Source: Oceanirhabdus sp. W0125-5 (GTDB lineage Bacteria; Bacillota; Clostridia; Clostridiales; Clostridiaceae). From it: a DNA stretch of 64,000 nt. Below are positions 9,035-18,224 of this stretch, in pieces. The notes beneath the pieces are model-generated. The model was given only the letters and a program-made list of their open reading frames with translations, ran no database searches and was not told the DNA's origin. The translations under genes were made by a program, and so were the position numbers. Each line of letters begins with the position of its first letter. The stretch's first letter is position 1. The stretch lies in NCBI RefSeq assembly GCF_027938815.1, contig NZ_CP115913.1, positions 4,002,001-4,066,000 on the forward strand, given 5' to 3'.

Positions 9035-9841
9035 GTGATTAATATATCTCAAAAAATGATAATTCCTAAAATTGCACTTATATGTTTCATACTCTTTTGT
9101 TCTTTCAATTATGATTGTATGGCACTTCATAGTAGTGAAAACGCTAGAGATGATTTAAAAAATTCTTGTTCTAATTTGATAAAACCTAAAAAAGACATAT
9201 TTGATGTAGATGAAAGTCAACTTGTAGTAAAACTACCAAGTTCAAATATCAAACTTTATTATGTGAAAAAAGAAGATGGTATGTATAAAGATTTTGTGTT
9301 ACAAATAAATGACTCAAAACGTGTTTTTCGATGGAAAAATGAAACCAATCCTACTTTTGCTCCTCAGCTCATACTTTCCGATTTAGACAAAGACGGAAAA
9401 GAAGAACTAGTAATTCTATTAACCAAAGGACATGGTACTGGATTTTATTTTGGAGATGTTCATGTAATTGAGCAAGAACCATTAATTGAAATCTTAGTTG
9501 AAAATCCTTTTATAATTCTATATAAGAATGTACAATTCGAAGAACATCCAGAACATTTTGAAATGATTTTAAATAATAAAAAATATCTCTATAGGAAAAA
9601 TGACGTTCTTTATCCTGGTCAAGAAGGAGGTATAGGATGGTATAATGACGCTGTAAAATTTAAAGTAGAAGATAACACTCTGTATGCACGAGTTCCTGTA
9701 TATGCACCTTTCACCAAATTTCTAGGACACTTAATAATAAAATATAAGTATGAAGATGAAATATTGCAAATGGAAAGTATCGAATATATTGACACTGGGA
9801 TATTTAAAATGAAGAGTATTGATATTTCAAATGATAACTAA
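9035..9841 (+). CDS. Exported protein of unknown function, FG-GAP/VCBS-like segment
   Basis: 268 residues with an N-terminal signal sequence (hydrophobic run IALICFILFCSF, then an Ala-rich site near residue 30). The middle has LSDLDKDGKEELVIL, an Asp-rich calcium-binding-like loop of the FG-GAP/VCBS kind often seen in exported clostridial proteins. No catalytic motif is recognised. The start is uncertain: the GTG at 9035 lies inside the only AGGTGA-like site, and the ATG at 9056 is rather far from it. It is a single gene, divergent from the DUF885 pair and followed by a strong terminator. Confidence 0.65.
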   Translation: MINISQKMIIPKIALICFILFCSFNYDCMALHSSENARDDLKNSCSNLIKPKKDIFDVDESQLVVKLPSSNIKLYYVKKEDGMYKDFVLQINDSKRVFRWKNETNPTFAPQLILSDLDKDGKEELVILLTKGHGTGFYFGDVHVIEQEPLIEILVENPFIILYKNVQFEEHPEHFEMILNNKKYLYRKNDVLYPGQEGGIGWYNDAVKFKVEDNTLYARVPVYAPFTKFLGHLIIKYKYEDEILQMESIEYIDTGIFKMKSIDISNDN

Positions 9842-9852
9842 TTTATTTCATA

Positions 9853-9892
9853 AAAAAAACTGATTATAGCCTAAATCTATAATCAGTTTTTT
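9853..9892. terminator. Strong bidirectional terminator
   Basis: Stem AAAACTGATTATAG / CTATAATCAGTTTT flanked by A- and T-runs; it can end the exported-protein gene on plus and the purine operon on minus. Confidence 0.8.
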
Positions 9893-9926
9893 CATTTATT
9901 TACTAAAAGAAAAATTTGTATTCTCA

Positions 9927-10015
9927 AAAACAATGTTCCATTAAACTGAAAGAGTAACCCGATTATTGTCTCTTACAAATAAAAATCAAATTTCTCCAAG
10001 AGAAATATCCATCAT
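9927..10015. repeat. Dispersed intergenic repeat, copy 1
   Basis: About 85 bases, beginning CAATGTTCCATTAA and ending AAATATCC, that resemble the sequence at 61147-61230. Both copies lie downstream of the last gene of a minus-strand operon (purD here, hydA there) and run into simple ATTCTCC/TGTCC-type sequence. Confidence 0.4.
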
Positions 10016-10035
10016 TCTCCATTATCAATTATACA

Positions 10036-11289
10036 TTATATTTTACCAATGTCTTTTCTAAAGAACATTCCATCAAACTGAACATTCTCAATGCTCTCAT
10101 ATGCTTTATCATATGCTTCATTGCTATCATTTCCTATAGCTGTTACACAAGCAACTCTTCCTCCGCTTGTTCTCAGCTTACTATCCTCTACTTCTGCTCC
10201 TGCAAAGAATACTTTGCTTTCTTCTTGAAGATTATCATTGTATTGAATATCTATACCTTTTTTATACTTAAGTGGATATCCTCCTGAGGCAAGAACAACT
10301 GCGCAACAGTGTTTATCTTTCCATGATATATCTTCTACTTCTAGTGAGTTATCCATACACTTCTTAAGAATACTTGCAAAGTCACTTTCCATTAAAGACA
10401 TAATTGCTTGTGTTTCAGGATCTCCCATTCTTACATTATACTCAAGAAGATACGATACTCCATTCTTAATCATTATTCCAAAGAAAATAAATCCCTTAAA
10501 TGTAAGCTTATCGTTTTTTAGTCCTGTAAGAGTTGGTTCCATTATATTATTAATGAAATCGTTCATAACCTCTTCATTAACATGAAGATTAGGTGATACA
10601 ACTCCCATTCCTCCTGTGTTTGGACCTTCATCACCTTCATGAGCTCTTTTATGGTCTTTACATGAGATAAATGGTATTATCTTCTCCCCATCAAAAAGTG
10701 TTACTATTGAAGCTTCAACTCCCTCTAAAAACTCTTCAACAACTACACTTTTACCTGCCTCATTAAATCTCTCATTAAGCATAAACTCCTTAAGAGTCTC
10801 TATTGCTTCATCTTTATCTCCTGCAATGACTACCCCTTTTCCAGCTGCTAATCCATCAGCTTTAATAACAATAGGATATTCCATAGTATCAATAAACTCT
10901 ACAGCTTTATTATAATCATCAAAGCTCTCATACTTGGCTGTTTTTATTCCATGCTTCTTCATGAAATCCTTTGCAAAGATCTTACTTCCCTCAAGCACAG
11001 CAGCTTCTTTATGAGGTCCAATAATAGATAAACCTTCATTTGTAAATGCATCAACTACACCATCAACTAGAGGCGCTTCTGGACCAACCACTGTTAAATC
11101 AATTTTCTCTCTTTTACATAAATCTATTAAATCATCAAATGAGTTATATTTAAAGTTCTCACATTTATTTTCTAAAGCAGTTCCTCCATTTCCTGGAGCT
11201 ACAAAAACCTTGTCACAGCTTTCACTCTGTGCAATTTTCCAAGCGATAGCATGTTCTCTTCCACCTGAACCAATAACTAAAAACTTCAT
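10036..11289 (-). CDS. purD: Phosphoribosylamine-glycine ligase (GAR synthetase)
   Basis: Joins phosphoribosylamine and glycine with ATP to make GAR, the second step of IMP synthesis in the cytoplasm. 417 residues from the ATG at 11289, which has GGGAAGGTG just upstream. The start MKFLVIGSGGREHAIAWK is the typical PurD beginning (Rossmann-like, with GSGGREHA). An ATP-grasp domain follows, with KADGLAAGKGV as the nucleotide loop and NVRMGDPETQ as the metal/ATP site near residue 290. It is last in the purE-C-F-M-N-H-D operon, 132 bases after purH, and a small hairpin in that gap might lower its expression. Confidence 0.97.
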   Translation of the reverse strand: MKFLVIGSGGREHAIAWKIAQSESCDKVFVAPGNGGTALENKCENFKYNSFDDLIDLCKREKIDLTVVGPEAPLVDGVVDAFTNEGLSIIGPHKEAAVLEGSKIFAKDFMKKHGIKTAKYESFDDYNKAVEFIDTMEYPIVIKADGLAAGKGVVIAGDKDEAIETLKEFMLNERFNEAGKSVVVEEFLEGVEASIVTLFDGEKIIPFISCKDHKRAHEGDEGPNTGGMGVVSPNLHVNEEVMNDFINNIMEPTLTGLKNDKLTFKGFIFFGIMIKNGVSYLLEYNVRMGDPETQAIMSLMESDFASILKKCMDNSLEVEDISWKDKHCCAVVLASGGYPLKYKKGIDIQYNDNLQEESKVFFAGAEVEDSKLRTSGGRVACVTAIGNDSNEAYDKAYESIENVQFDGMFFRKDIGKI

Positions 11290-11381
11290 ATTAACACCTT
11301 CCCACATTTAAAGTTTCTTTGCATTAAATCTTATTACATTTAAAGAACTCATAAGCACTAAAAATTTATAAAGAATAAAGA

Positions 11382-11402
11382 ACAGAGAAGTTTATTCTCT
11401 GT
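11382..11402 (-). other. Intra-operon hairpin between purH and purD
   Basis: Arms ACAGAGAA and TTCTCTGT with a 5-base loop, within a run of TTCTTTATTCTCTG-like simple sequence. No long T-run follows, so it is more likely a processing or partial stop site than a full terminator. Confidence 0.4.
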
Positions 11403-11421
11403 CATTTATTCTCTGTATTAT

Positions 11422-12921
11422 TTAGTGTTTGAAGTGTCTTAATCCTGTAAACACCATTGAAATCCCCAATTCATCACACTTCTCTATTGAAAGCTTATCC
11501 TTAATTGACCCACCTGGTTGTATAATGCCTTTAATTCCATATTCTCCAGCTTTCTCAACTACATCACTGAAAGGGAAGAATGCATCTGAAGCTAAAATAG
11601 TACCATCCCCTGCTCTATCTAAAGCTTCACAAGCTGCCCATATTCTATTTACCTGACCTGCGCCTACACCTTTTGCCATTTTATCTTTTACTACTACTAT
11701 AGCATTTGACTTAACATATTTACAAATCTTCATACCGAAAATCATATCTTCAAGTTCTTTTTCAGAAGGCTTATTATCTGTTACATATTTTATCTCTTCA
11801 ATTAATTTTTCATCTCTTGTTTGTCTAAGGATTGCACCATCAACTGAAACATACTCATACTTGTCATCTGGCTTATAGTTACATTTTAACACTCTTAGAT
11901 TTTTCTTTTTACTGAATTCTGCTAATGCTTCTTCATCAAAGTCTGGTGCAATAACAATCTCAACAAATATTTTATTTATCTCTTCTGCAGTAGCCTTATC
12001 AACCTTTCTATTGAAAGCAATAATTCCTCCGAAGATTGAGATTGGGTCACAGTTATATGCTTTCATATATGCATCATATGAGTTTTCACCAATAGCCGCT
12101 CCACATGGTGTGTTGTGCTTTAATGAACAGCATGCTGGCTCTTCAAATTCCCATACTACTTTCCATGCTATGTCAAGATCCTTAATATTATTATATGATA
12201 ACTTCTTACCACCTAAAATCTCAATATTATTCATTACCCCTTTACCATCATTTCTTAAGTAAAGAGCTGCATCTTGATGAGAGTTCTCACCATATCTTAA
12301 GTTTTCTTCTTTTTTATATGAAACTGATAAGTATTCTTCTTCACCATCTTCATTCATATACTCACTAATAGCTGCATCATATGAACTAGTAACATTAAAC
12401 ACTTTTCTCGCCATTTCTTTTTTAAACTCATAAGAAATTTCATTCTTATCTTCAAACTCATTAATAACCTTTTCATAATCTTCAGGATCTACAACAACAA
12501 GAACATCCTTAAAGTTCTTTGCAGCAGATCTTAACATAGTTGGCCCACCAATATCTATAAGTTCTACCATCTCTTCAAATGTTTTATCCTCTTTTAAACC
12601 AGCAAAGAATGGATAAAGATTAACTATAACTATATCTATTGGAGCTATCTCTCTTTCTTCAAGAGTATTCATATCTTCAACTTTAGCTCTATTAGCAAGA
12701 ATTCCTCCATGTATAACAGGGTGAAGTGATTTTACTCTACCACCTAACATTTCTCCACTTCCAGTTACCTCACTAACCTCAGTAACATTTACTCCACACT
12801 CTTTAAGCTTTCTATATGTTCCACCAGTAGATAAAATTTCATATCCTCTATTTTCAAGATATTCAGCTATTTTCTCAACATTACTTTTATCAAAAACACT
12901 AATTAATGCTCTTCTCTTCAT
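11422..12921 (-). CDS. purH: Bifunctional AICAR formyltransferase / IMP cyclohydrolase
   Basis: Catalyses the last two steps of IMP synthesis: formylation of AICAR with 10-formyl-THF, then ring closure. 499 residues from the ATG at 12921, preceded by GGAGG eight bases upstream. The N-terminal IMP cyclohydrolase (about 1-195, starting [15 protein letters not shown], with the TGGTYRKL loop) is followed by the formyltransferase domain carrying the Lys-His catalytic motif in [14 protein letters not shown]. Length and motifs are normal for the family. It starts 25 bases after the purN stop. Confidence 0.97.
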   Translation of the reverse strand: MKRRALISVFDKSNVEKIAEYLENRGYEILSTGGTYRKLKECGVNVTEVSEVTGSGEMLGGRVKSLHPVIHGGILANRAKVEDMNTLEEREIAPIDIVIVNLYPFFAGLKEDKTFEEMVELIDIGGPTMLRSAAKNFKDVLVVVDPEDYEKVINEFEDKNEISYEFKKEMARKVFNVTSSYDAAISEYMNEDGEEEYLSVSYKKEENLRYGENSHQDAALYLRNDGKGVMNNIEILGGKKLSYNNIKDLDIAWKVVWEFEEPACCSLKHNTPCGAAIGENSYDAYMKAYNCDPISIFGGIIAFNRKVDKATAEEINKIFVEIVIAPDFDEEALAEFSKKKNLRVLKCNYKPDDKYEYVSVDGAILRQTRDEKLIEEIKYVTDNKPSEKELEDMIFGMKICKYVKSNAIVVVKDKMAKGVGAGQVNRIWAACEALDRAGDGTILASDAFFPFSDVVEKAGEYGIKGIIQPGGSIKDKLSIEKCDELGISMVFTGLRHFKH

Positions 12922-12946
12922 GATCAACGCCTCCATAAAATATATG

Positions 12947-13531
12947 TTATTCCTGATTATCCTCAATCAATTGCTTAATAACCTTAACAATTAATTTATG
13001 CTCTTCACGATTAACTTTAGCTCTAAGAGATTCTATTGTGTCATCTTTTTCCACCTTAACCTCTGCCTGCTGGATAATTGGTCCTGTATCAGTTCCCTCA
13101 TCTACAAAATGCATTGTGCAGCCACTTTTTTCAACTCCACTTTCTAGAACTGCTTTATGGACTCTATCTCCATACATTCCTTTTCCACAGAAATTTGGAA
13201 TTAAAGATGGATGTAGGTTTATTATTTTATTATTGAACTTCTTAATAATATCCCCTCTTAATATTGTGAGAAATCCTGCTAGTACAACCAAATCTACTTT
13301 TCCATGAATTGTTTCGATTACATTGTTACTAATTTCCTCACGAGAATATTCTTTTCTATCAAAAACAACAGTTTTTATATTCTCTCTCTCAGCCCTTAAA
13401 AGACCTCCAGCATTTTTGTTATCGCTTATAACATATTCAATTGAACATTCAAGCTCGTTATTTTTAATACTATCAATTATGGCTTGTAGATTAGTTCCTC
13501 CACCTGATATAAGGACAGCTATCTTAAACAT
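12947..13531 (-). CDS. purN: Phosphoribosylglycinamide formyltransferase (folate dependent)
   Basis: Transfers a formyl group from 10-formyl-THF to GAR, giving FGAR. 194 residues, starting [19 protein letters not shown], the typical phosphate-binding loop of GART. The catalytic region shows [10 protein letters not shown] (Asn-His pair) and the formyl-transfer Asp in [11 protein letters not shown]. Its start overlaps the purM end by 13 bases, which suggests translational coupling; GAGAGGTGAAGGG precedes the ATG. No formate-dependent purT is seen here. Confidence 0.97.
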   Translation of the reverse strand: MFKIAVLISGGGTNLQAIIDSIKNNELECSIEYVISDNKNAGGLLRAERENIKTVVFDRKEYSREEISNNVIETIHGKVDLVVLAGFLTILRGDIIKKFNNKIINLHPSLIPNFCGKGMYGDRVHKAVLESGVEKSGCTMHFVDEGTDTGPIIQQAEVKVEKDDTIESLRAKVNREEHKLIVKVIKQLIEDNQE

Positions 13532-14526
13532 AACCCTTCACCTCTCTGAACATATCCAATCTCATATGCCTTTTCACCTAATTCAATTAAAGTCTTAATT
13601 ACAGCATCTTTATCATTCTTATTAACACACAGTACAAATCCAATTCCCATATTGAAGGTATGATACATTTCATCCTCTTCAACACCTAAATCCATAAGAT
13701 GTTTAAATATATTTGGAAGTGGATAACTTTCTTTGTTTACTACTGCCATAAAGTCACCTTTGAACATTCTAGGAATATTCTCATAAAATCCACCGCCAGT
13801 GATGTGTGCCATTCCTTTAATTTCAAACTGCTGCATTAACTTTAAAATTGAATTTACATATATTCTTGTAGGCGTCAATAATTCTTCACCTATACTCTTA
13901 CCATTAAACTCTTCACTATAATCCTTAATTAATTTTCTAACTAAAGAAAATCCATTACTGTGTACACCTGATGATGATAATCCGATAAGAACATCATCTT
14001 CACAAATATCTGAACCATCAATTACATTTTCTTTATCTACTACTCCAACCACAAATCCTGCCATATCGTATTTTCCTTCATCGTAGAAACCAGGCATTTC
14101 AGCTGTTTCTCCACCAATCAGCGCACATGTAGAACTTTTACATCCATCAGCTACTCCTTTTACAATTTGTTCTGCAACAGATGCATCAAGTTTTCCACAT
14201 GCAACATAATCTAAAAAGAAAAGTGGTTTTGCTCCGTGACATAGAATGTCATTAACACACATAGCCACACAGTCAATTCCAACTGTATCGTACTTTTCTA
14301 GTTTAAATGCTATATCCAATTTTGTCCCTACACCGTCTGTTCCTGAAACCAATATAGGTTCTTTAAGTCCTTCTGGCAACTTAAACATCGCTCCAAAGCT
14401 TCCTATGTTGTTCATTACACCAGGGATAAACGTATCTTTAACCATTCCCTTTATTTTATCAACAGCTTTATATCCTTCTTCAATGTTTACACCAGCATCT
14501 TTATATGAAATCTTATTATTCTCCAT
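13519..14526 (-). CDS. purM: Phosphoribosylformylglycinamidine cyclo-ligase (AIR synthetase)
   Basis: ATP-dependent closure of FGAM to AIR, step five of the pathway. 335 residues, typical length. The N-terminal half carries SYKDAGVNIEEG and the ATP/substrate segment LVSGTDGVGTKLDIA; the second half has LIGGETAEMPG and HITGGGFYENIPR, all hallmarks of the PurM/PurL superfamily. It follows purF by about 34 bases and overlaps purN. Confidence 0.97.
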   Translation of the reverse strand: MENNKISYKDAGVNIEEGYKAVDKIKGMVKDTFIPGVMNNIGSFGAMFKLPEGLKEPILVSGTDGVGTKLDIAFKLEKYDTVGIDCVAMCVNDILCHGAKPLFFLDYVACGKLDASVAEQIVKGVADGCKSSTCALIGGETAEMPGFYDEGKYDMAGFVVGVVDKENVIDGSDICEDDVLIGLSSSGVHSNGFSLVRKLIKDYSEEFNGKSIGEELLTPTRIYVNSILKLMQQFEIKGMAHITGGGFYENIPRMFKGDFMAVVNKESYPLPNIFKHLMDLGVEEDEMYHTFNMGIGFVLCVNKNDKDAVIKTLIELGEKAYEIGYVQRGEGLCLR

Positions 14527-14560
14527 AATTATTCTCCATTCTATATAGTTTCAATTTTTA

Positions 14561-15940
14561 TTATATCTTAGAAGGGTTGACTGGATAAACACCTTCAAAA
14601 CATCCTAAACAGAATTCCTTCTTACCATTTAATGACCAAAGAAGTCCTTCGATACTAAGATAACCTGTTGAATCTGCTCCAATGAATTCGCTTATTTCTT
14701 GCTCATCACAACTAGATGCAATTAGATCCTTTCTATAAGGAGTATCTATCCCAAAATAACACGGGTATTTTACCATAGGTGATGAAATTCTCAAATGAAC
14801 CTCTTTAGCACCTGCTTTTTTTAATATTTCAATTAGTTTCTTAGATGTTGTACCTCTTACAATAGAATCATCAATAAGAACAACTCTCTTACCTTCTACA
14901 TTACTCTTAAGAACATTTAACTTAACAGATACAGCCCTTTCTCTAGTCTCTTGATCAGGAGTTATAAAAGTTCTTCCTACATATCTGTTTTTAACTAATC
15001 CTAAAGCATATGGAATACCTGATGCTTCAGAAAATCCTAAAGCTGCTGGTATACCTGAATCTGGAACACCAACCACAACATCAGCCTCTACTGGCTTTTC
15101 TTCAAATAATCTTTTCCCTGCTCTTACTCTTGACTCATAAATATTTATGTCATCCATTATTGAATCTGGTCTAGCAAAGTAAATATACTCAAAAGCACAT
15201 ATTGATTTGCTTACCTTTTCTTGAATCTCAATGGATTTAATTTCATTCTTATCTATAATAACAATTTCCCCTGGTTCAATATCCCTTAAAAATTCTCCTC
15301 CAACTGCATCTATAGCACAGCTCTCAGAAGTAATAATATAACTTTCTTTGTATTTACCTAAACATAATGGTCTTATACCATTTGGATCTCTTACCCCAAT
15401 AAGAAACTCATCTGTTAAAAATACCATCCCATATGAACCTTTGATTGCTTGCATAGTATCTACAACGCTTTTTAAAATTCCCTTTTTCGCTTTTCTAGCA
15501 ATAAGTTTAAGTATAACCTCTGAATCTGTAGATGTTTGAAACATATGTCCTGAATCTTCTAATAATTCTCTCAATATATCAGCATTAACAAGATTCCCAT
15601 TGTGTGCTGTAGCGATATCTCCCAACTTAAATTGACCTATTAGTGGTTGAGCATTTTCCACATTGCTCCCACCTGCTGTAGAATATCTAACATGCCCTAT
15701 GGAGGCATGCCCTTGAAGTCCTTCTAATATTTCTTCATTAAATACATCTGCTACTAATCCCATACCTTTATGAGACTTCATCTTTTCCCCATCGACCGTG
15801 GCAATTCCAGCACTTTCCTGGCCTCTATGCTGAAGAGCATAGAGACCATAATATGTCATCTTACCTGTATTTATTTGTTCATTCCCCATATTAAATATTC
15901 CAAAAACACCACATTCATCTTGAAATTTATCTTTGTCCAT
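14561..15940 (-). CDS. purF: Amidophosphoribosyltransferase, Fe-S and propeptide type
   Basis: Commits PRPP to purine synthesis by replacing pyrophosphate with ammonia from glutamine. 459 residues from the ATG at 15940, preceded by GGAGG; a slightly longer frame has no better site. The short leader MDKDKFQDE should be removed to expose Cys10 (CGVFGIF) as the N-terminal nucleophile of the glutaminase. The phosphoribosyltransferase site is VVLIDDSIVRGTTS. Cysteines in CAFEYIYF, KYPCYFGID and CLGCFEGVYP match the four ligands of the 4Fe-4S cluster of the Bacillus-type enzyme, so oxygen sensitivity is expected. Confidence 0.97.
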   Translation of the reverse strand: MDKDKFQDECGVFGIFNMGNEQINTGKMTYYGLYALQHRGQESAGIATVDGEKMKSHKGMGLVADVFNEEILEGLQGHASIGHVRYSTAGGSNVENAQPLIGQFKLGDIATAHNGNLVNADILRELLEDSGHMFQTSTDSEVILKLIARKAKKGILKSVVDTMQAIKGSYGMVFLTDEFLIGVRDPNGIRPLCLGKYKESYIITSESCAIDAVGGEFLRDIEPGEIVIIDKNEIKSIEIQEKVSKSICAFEYIYFARPDSIMDDINIYESRVRAGKRLFEEKPVEADVVVGVPDSGIPAALGFSEASGIPYALGLVKNRYVGRTFITPDQETRERAVSVKLNVLKSNVEGKRVVLIDDSIVRGTTSKKLIEILKKAGAKEVHLRISSPMVKYPCYFGIDTPYRKDLIASSCDEQEISEFIGADSTGYLSIEGLLWSLNGKKEFCLGCFEGVYPVNPSKI

Positions 15941-16016
15941 AATTTCCTCCAAGTAAATTTATGCTATACCCTTAATATAACCTAAATTATTTTTTGACCG
16001 TGACTTTTTAATAATA

Positions 16017-16712
16017 TTATAATCTACCTAACAGTTTCTCATATCCTTCAATAACATTTCCAAGATCTCTTCTGAATCTGTCCTTATCCATCTTCTCGCC
16101 AGTATTCTTATCCCAGAATCTACATGTATCTGGTGAAATCTCATCCGCTAAATAAATTTCTCCATTACTCTTTCCAAACTCTAATTTAAAATCAACTAAT
16201 GTGATATCTCTTTCAAGGAAGAATTCTTTTAAAATTTCATTAACTTTTAAAGCAGTTTCCTTTATGTGATTTATTTCTTCGAATGTTGCTAAATCTAATG
16301 CTACTGCATGATAAGCATTCATTAGAGGATCTCCAAGATCATCATTTTTGTAACTTAACTCAAAAACAGTTGTGCTAAGTTTTCTTCCTTCTTCAACACC
16401 GTACTTCTTAGCCATGCTACCTGCTGCAACATTTCTTATGATAACTTCTAATGGTATGATATCAACTTTACGACAAAGTTGCTCTCTATCACTAAGTTTC
16501 TTTACAAAGTGAGTTTTAATTCCTTTTTCATTTAACATAGTAAATAATGAAGTAGTTATTGCATTGTTTAGTATTCCTTTTGACATTATCTCAGCTTTTT
16601 TCTCTCCATTAAAAGCTGTTGCATCATCTTTATAGTAAATAACTACATGATCCTCATCATGGTTATAAATTTTCTTTGCTTTACCTTCATATAAAAACTC
16701 TCTATTTTCCAT
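16017..16712 (-). CDS. purC: SAICAR synthetase
   Basis: Condenses CAIR with aspartate using ATP to form SAICAR. 231 residues from the ATG at 16712, whose first base overlaps the purE stop codon (TAATG), a coupled arrangement with AAGGGGTG upstream. Signatures are YEGKAKKIY at the N-terminus, [12 protein letters not shown], the [16 protein letters not shown] strand and LVDFKLEFG, ending with the [12 protein letters not shown] metal/aspartate site. Normal length. Confidence 0.97.
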   Translation of the reverse strand: MENREFLYEGKAKKIYNHDEDHVVIYYKDDATAFNGEKKAEIMSKGILNNAITTSLFTMLNEKGIKTHFVKKLSDREQLCRKVDIIPLEVIIRNVAAGSMAKKYGVEEGRKLSTTVFELSYKNDDLGDPLMNAYHAVALDLATFEEINHIKETALKVNEILKEFFLERDITLVDFKLEFGKSNGEIYLADEISPDTCRFWDKNTGEKMDKDRFRRDLGNVIEGYEKLLGRL

Positions 16713-17191
16713 TATAAATCGCACCCCTTTTCACTTTCTCTTATAAAATCTTCTTTCATAACTCTTCTGTATTCAATTAACTTTTCTTTTAACTCTGGGT
16801 ACTTAATTGCAAGTATCTCTACTGCAAGCATTCCAGCGTTAAATGCATTATTGATTCCTACTGTTGCTACTGGAATTGGTTTTGGCATTTGAACAATTGA
16901 AAGAAGAGAATCCATTCCATCTAATGCTCCATTACATGGCACTCCAATAACCGGTAATATTGTTTTTGAAGCTATTACTCCTGGTAAGTGTGCTGCAAGT
17001 CCCGCTCCTGCAATTATACACTCAAAACCTTCATTTTCTATTTCAACCAACACCTCACAAAGTCTTTCTGGAACTCTATGAGCAGATAATACATATCCCC
17101 TATACTCTATATTAAATTGTTTTAAAATGTCTGCTGCTTTCCTCATGATCTCTGTATCTGATTTACTACCGAAAAAAATTGCTACCTTCAT
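16712..17191 (-). CDS. purE: N5-CAIR mutase (PurE), first gene of the pur operon
   Basis: Converts N5-CAIR (or AIR plus CO2) to CAIR. 159 residues, starting [16 protein letters not shown] from the second of two close ATGs because GAGGTG lies six bases before it. The active-site segments [14 protein letters not shown] and [12 protein letters not shown] are intact. No purK is present next to it, so whether it works as mutase or as a direct AIR carboxylase cannot be decided here. It opens a seven-gene operon controlled from the region at 17260-17420, where a CGAAT palindrome suggests PurR control. Confidence 0.95.
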   Translation of the reverse strand: MKVAIFFGSKSDTEIMRKAADILKQFNIEYRGYVLSAHRVPERLCEVLVEIENEGFECIIAGAGLAAHLPGVIASKTILPVIGVPCNGALDGMDSLLSIVQMPKPIPVATVGINNAFNAGMLAVEILAIKYPELKEKLIEYRRVMKEDFIRESEKGCDL

Positions 17192-17271
17192 TCCCATCAC
17201 CTCACGATTATTGTTTAACAAAATAATAACACTAAAAAAAGATAAATTCAATACATTTTATTCATTTTTTT

Positions 17272-17296
17272 AAATATTATTCGTTATAATACGAAT
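17272..17296 (-). promoter_or_regulatory. Putative PurR-box upstream of purE
   Basis: The minus strand shows a palindrome ATTCGT-N6-ACGAAT (17279-17296) overlapping CGAATAATATTT (17272-17283). The same 12-base CGAATAATATTT occurs upstream of purL. CGAA-containing inverted repeats are the known recognition pattern of PurR in Firmicutes. Regulation is inferred. Confidence 0.5.
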
Positions 17297-17533
17297 GTTA
17301 ATCAATTTTCTTATTTTATAATTCTGCGACACATTAAAGTATTGTACCTTAAAAGTGTGACAATAAAGGTCAAATAGTGATATAATTTATATAGATATTC
17401 TAGTTTAGAAATCATTTTATTCAAATAGATTAAATATAATTATTTGTTCTTTATACTTTAAATTTTACTGTGGATTTTTTTGAATAACTTTAATTTTCTA
17501 CTAAGAAATCTAAAGATGACATGAAAGGTCGTG

Positions 17534-17872
17534 ATGAACATGGATAAACTAGCTACGGCATTAGTTTTTATTACAATTGGTATAATCTTCATTTATGTAT
17601 CAAAACGTAATATAAGCAACCGTAAAGAAGAGATGAACAAAAATTTTGAGGATGCAATAATCGTATTAAGAAAAAAGCTTGCTACCCTTATGCCTAACGA
17701 AGATGTGAAGCTCACAGAAATTCTTTCAATAAGAGAGAAGGAATTTATAGACTCCATAAGTAGTAGTAAAGATAATGACAAAGCATTTGGAATGTGGTCT
17801 GCACAACAGGGAATTATCACTGTTCAGGACATTTTAATAAAAATAAAGAAAGTAAAAAGCTCAAAAGCATAA
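17534..17872 (+). CDS. Small membrane-anchored protein of unknown function
   Basis: 112 residues from the ATG at 17534, chosen because AAAGG lies five bases upstream; GTG at 17531 and ATG at 17540 are alternatives. One N-terminal membrane helix (ATALVFITIGIIFIYV) is followed by a charged, mostly helical cytoplasmic or external part. No known domain is recognised. It is divergent from the purine operon, a single-gene unit. Its last codons form the left arm of its own terminator. Confidence 0.7.
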   Translation: MNMDKLATALVFITIGIIFIYVSKRNISNRKEEMNKNFEDAIIVLRKKLATLMPNEDVKLTEILSIREKEFIDSISSSKDNDKAFGMWSAQQGIITVQDILIKIKKVKSSKA

Positions 17873-17898
17873 GGACACCTTATGCTTTTGAGCTTTTT
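17854..17898 (+). terminator. Terminator overlapping the end of the small membrane protein gene
   Basis: A perfect 20-base stem (arms ending AAAAGCTCAAAAGCATAAGG and its complement, loop ACA) with TTTTT at its foot. The final codons and stop of the gene lie within the left arm. Confidence 0.9.
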
Positions 17899-18013
17899 AG
17901 GCTCTTGAAAAAAGTGCAATACTCTGATTAAATATTAATGAATTTAAGTAATTTAAAAAGTTATATTTTAAAACTTCCAAATTACTTCAAGTTATTAAAA
18001 TTACTTTTTGTAT

Positions 18014-18042
18014 TTGATTTAAAATAAAAAAATTTGTATAAT
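18014..18042 (+). promoter_or_regulatory. Promoter of the MFS transporter gene
   Basis: TTGATT, 17-base spacer, TATAAT. The -10 lies in the left arm of an inverted repeat, AAAATTTGTAT (18029-18039) ... ATACAAATTTT (18064-18074), with alternating AT between, so a repressor site is likely. Confidence 0.7.
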
Positions 18043-18074
18043 ATATATATAATATATATATAAATACAAATTTT
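18029..18074. promoter_or_regulatory. Operator-like inverted repeat over the MFS promoter
   Basis: Perfect 11-base arms AAAATTTGTAT / ATACAAATTTT, 24 bases apart, overlapping the -10 box and the start of the transcript. No regulator gene lies next to it. Confidence 0.5.
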
Positions 18075-18090
18075 ATACGGAGGCCTTGCT

Positions 18091-18108
18091 ATGTATCGTC
18101 CAATTTAG
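18091..18108 (+). other. Five-codon leader reading frame (MYRPI) before the MFS gene
   Basis: CGGAGG is followed seven bases later by ATG and a reading frame of five codons ending TAG, 117 bases ahead of the MFS start and downstream of its promoter. It may be a regulatory leader peptide or the relic of a lost start; only the good ribosome site speaks for translation. Confidence 0.35.
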
Positions 18109-18224
18109 AAAACAACCAATTTATTTTATAAAGTTACTTATTCAATATTGTGAAACTTATTAGTATAAAGAAGTTTCTAATATCTATAAGTTTTTTTGTT
18201 ATATAAATTCGGAGGTGTTCTAAA

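Noticed and set aside
9035-9841. Naming the exported protein as an enzyme
   Set aside because: Only a signal sequence and a DxDxDG-like loop are visible; no catalytic motif.
17192-17530. Purine riboswitch ahead of purE
   Set aside because: I looked for the conserved three-way-junction pattern of the purine aptamer and did not see it; the CGAAT dyad explains the region better. A covariance search would be decisive.
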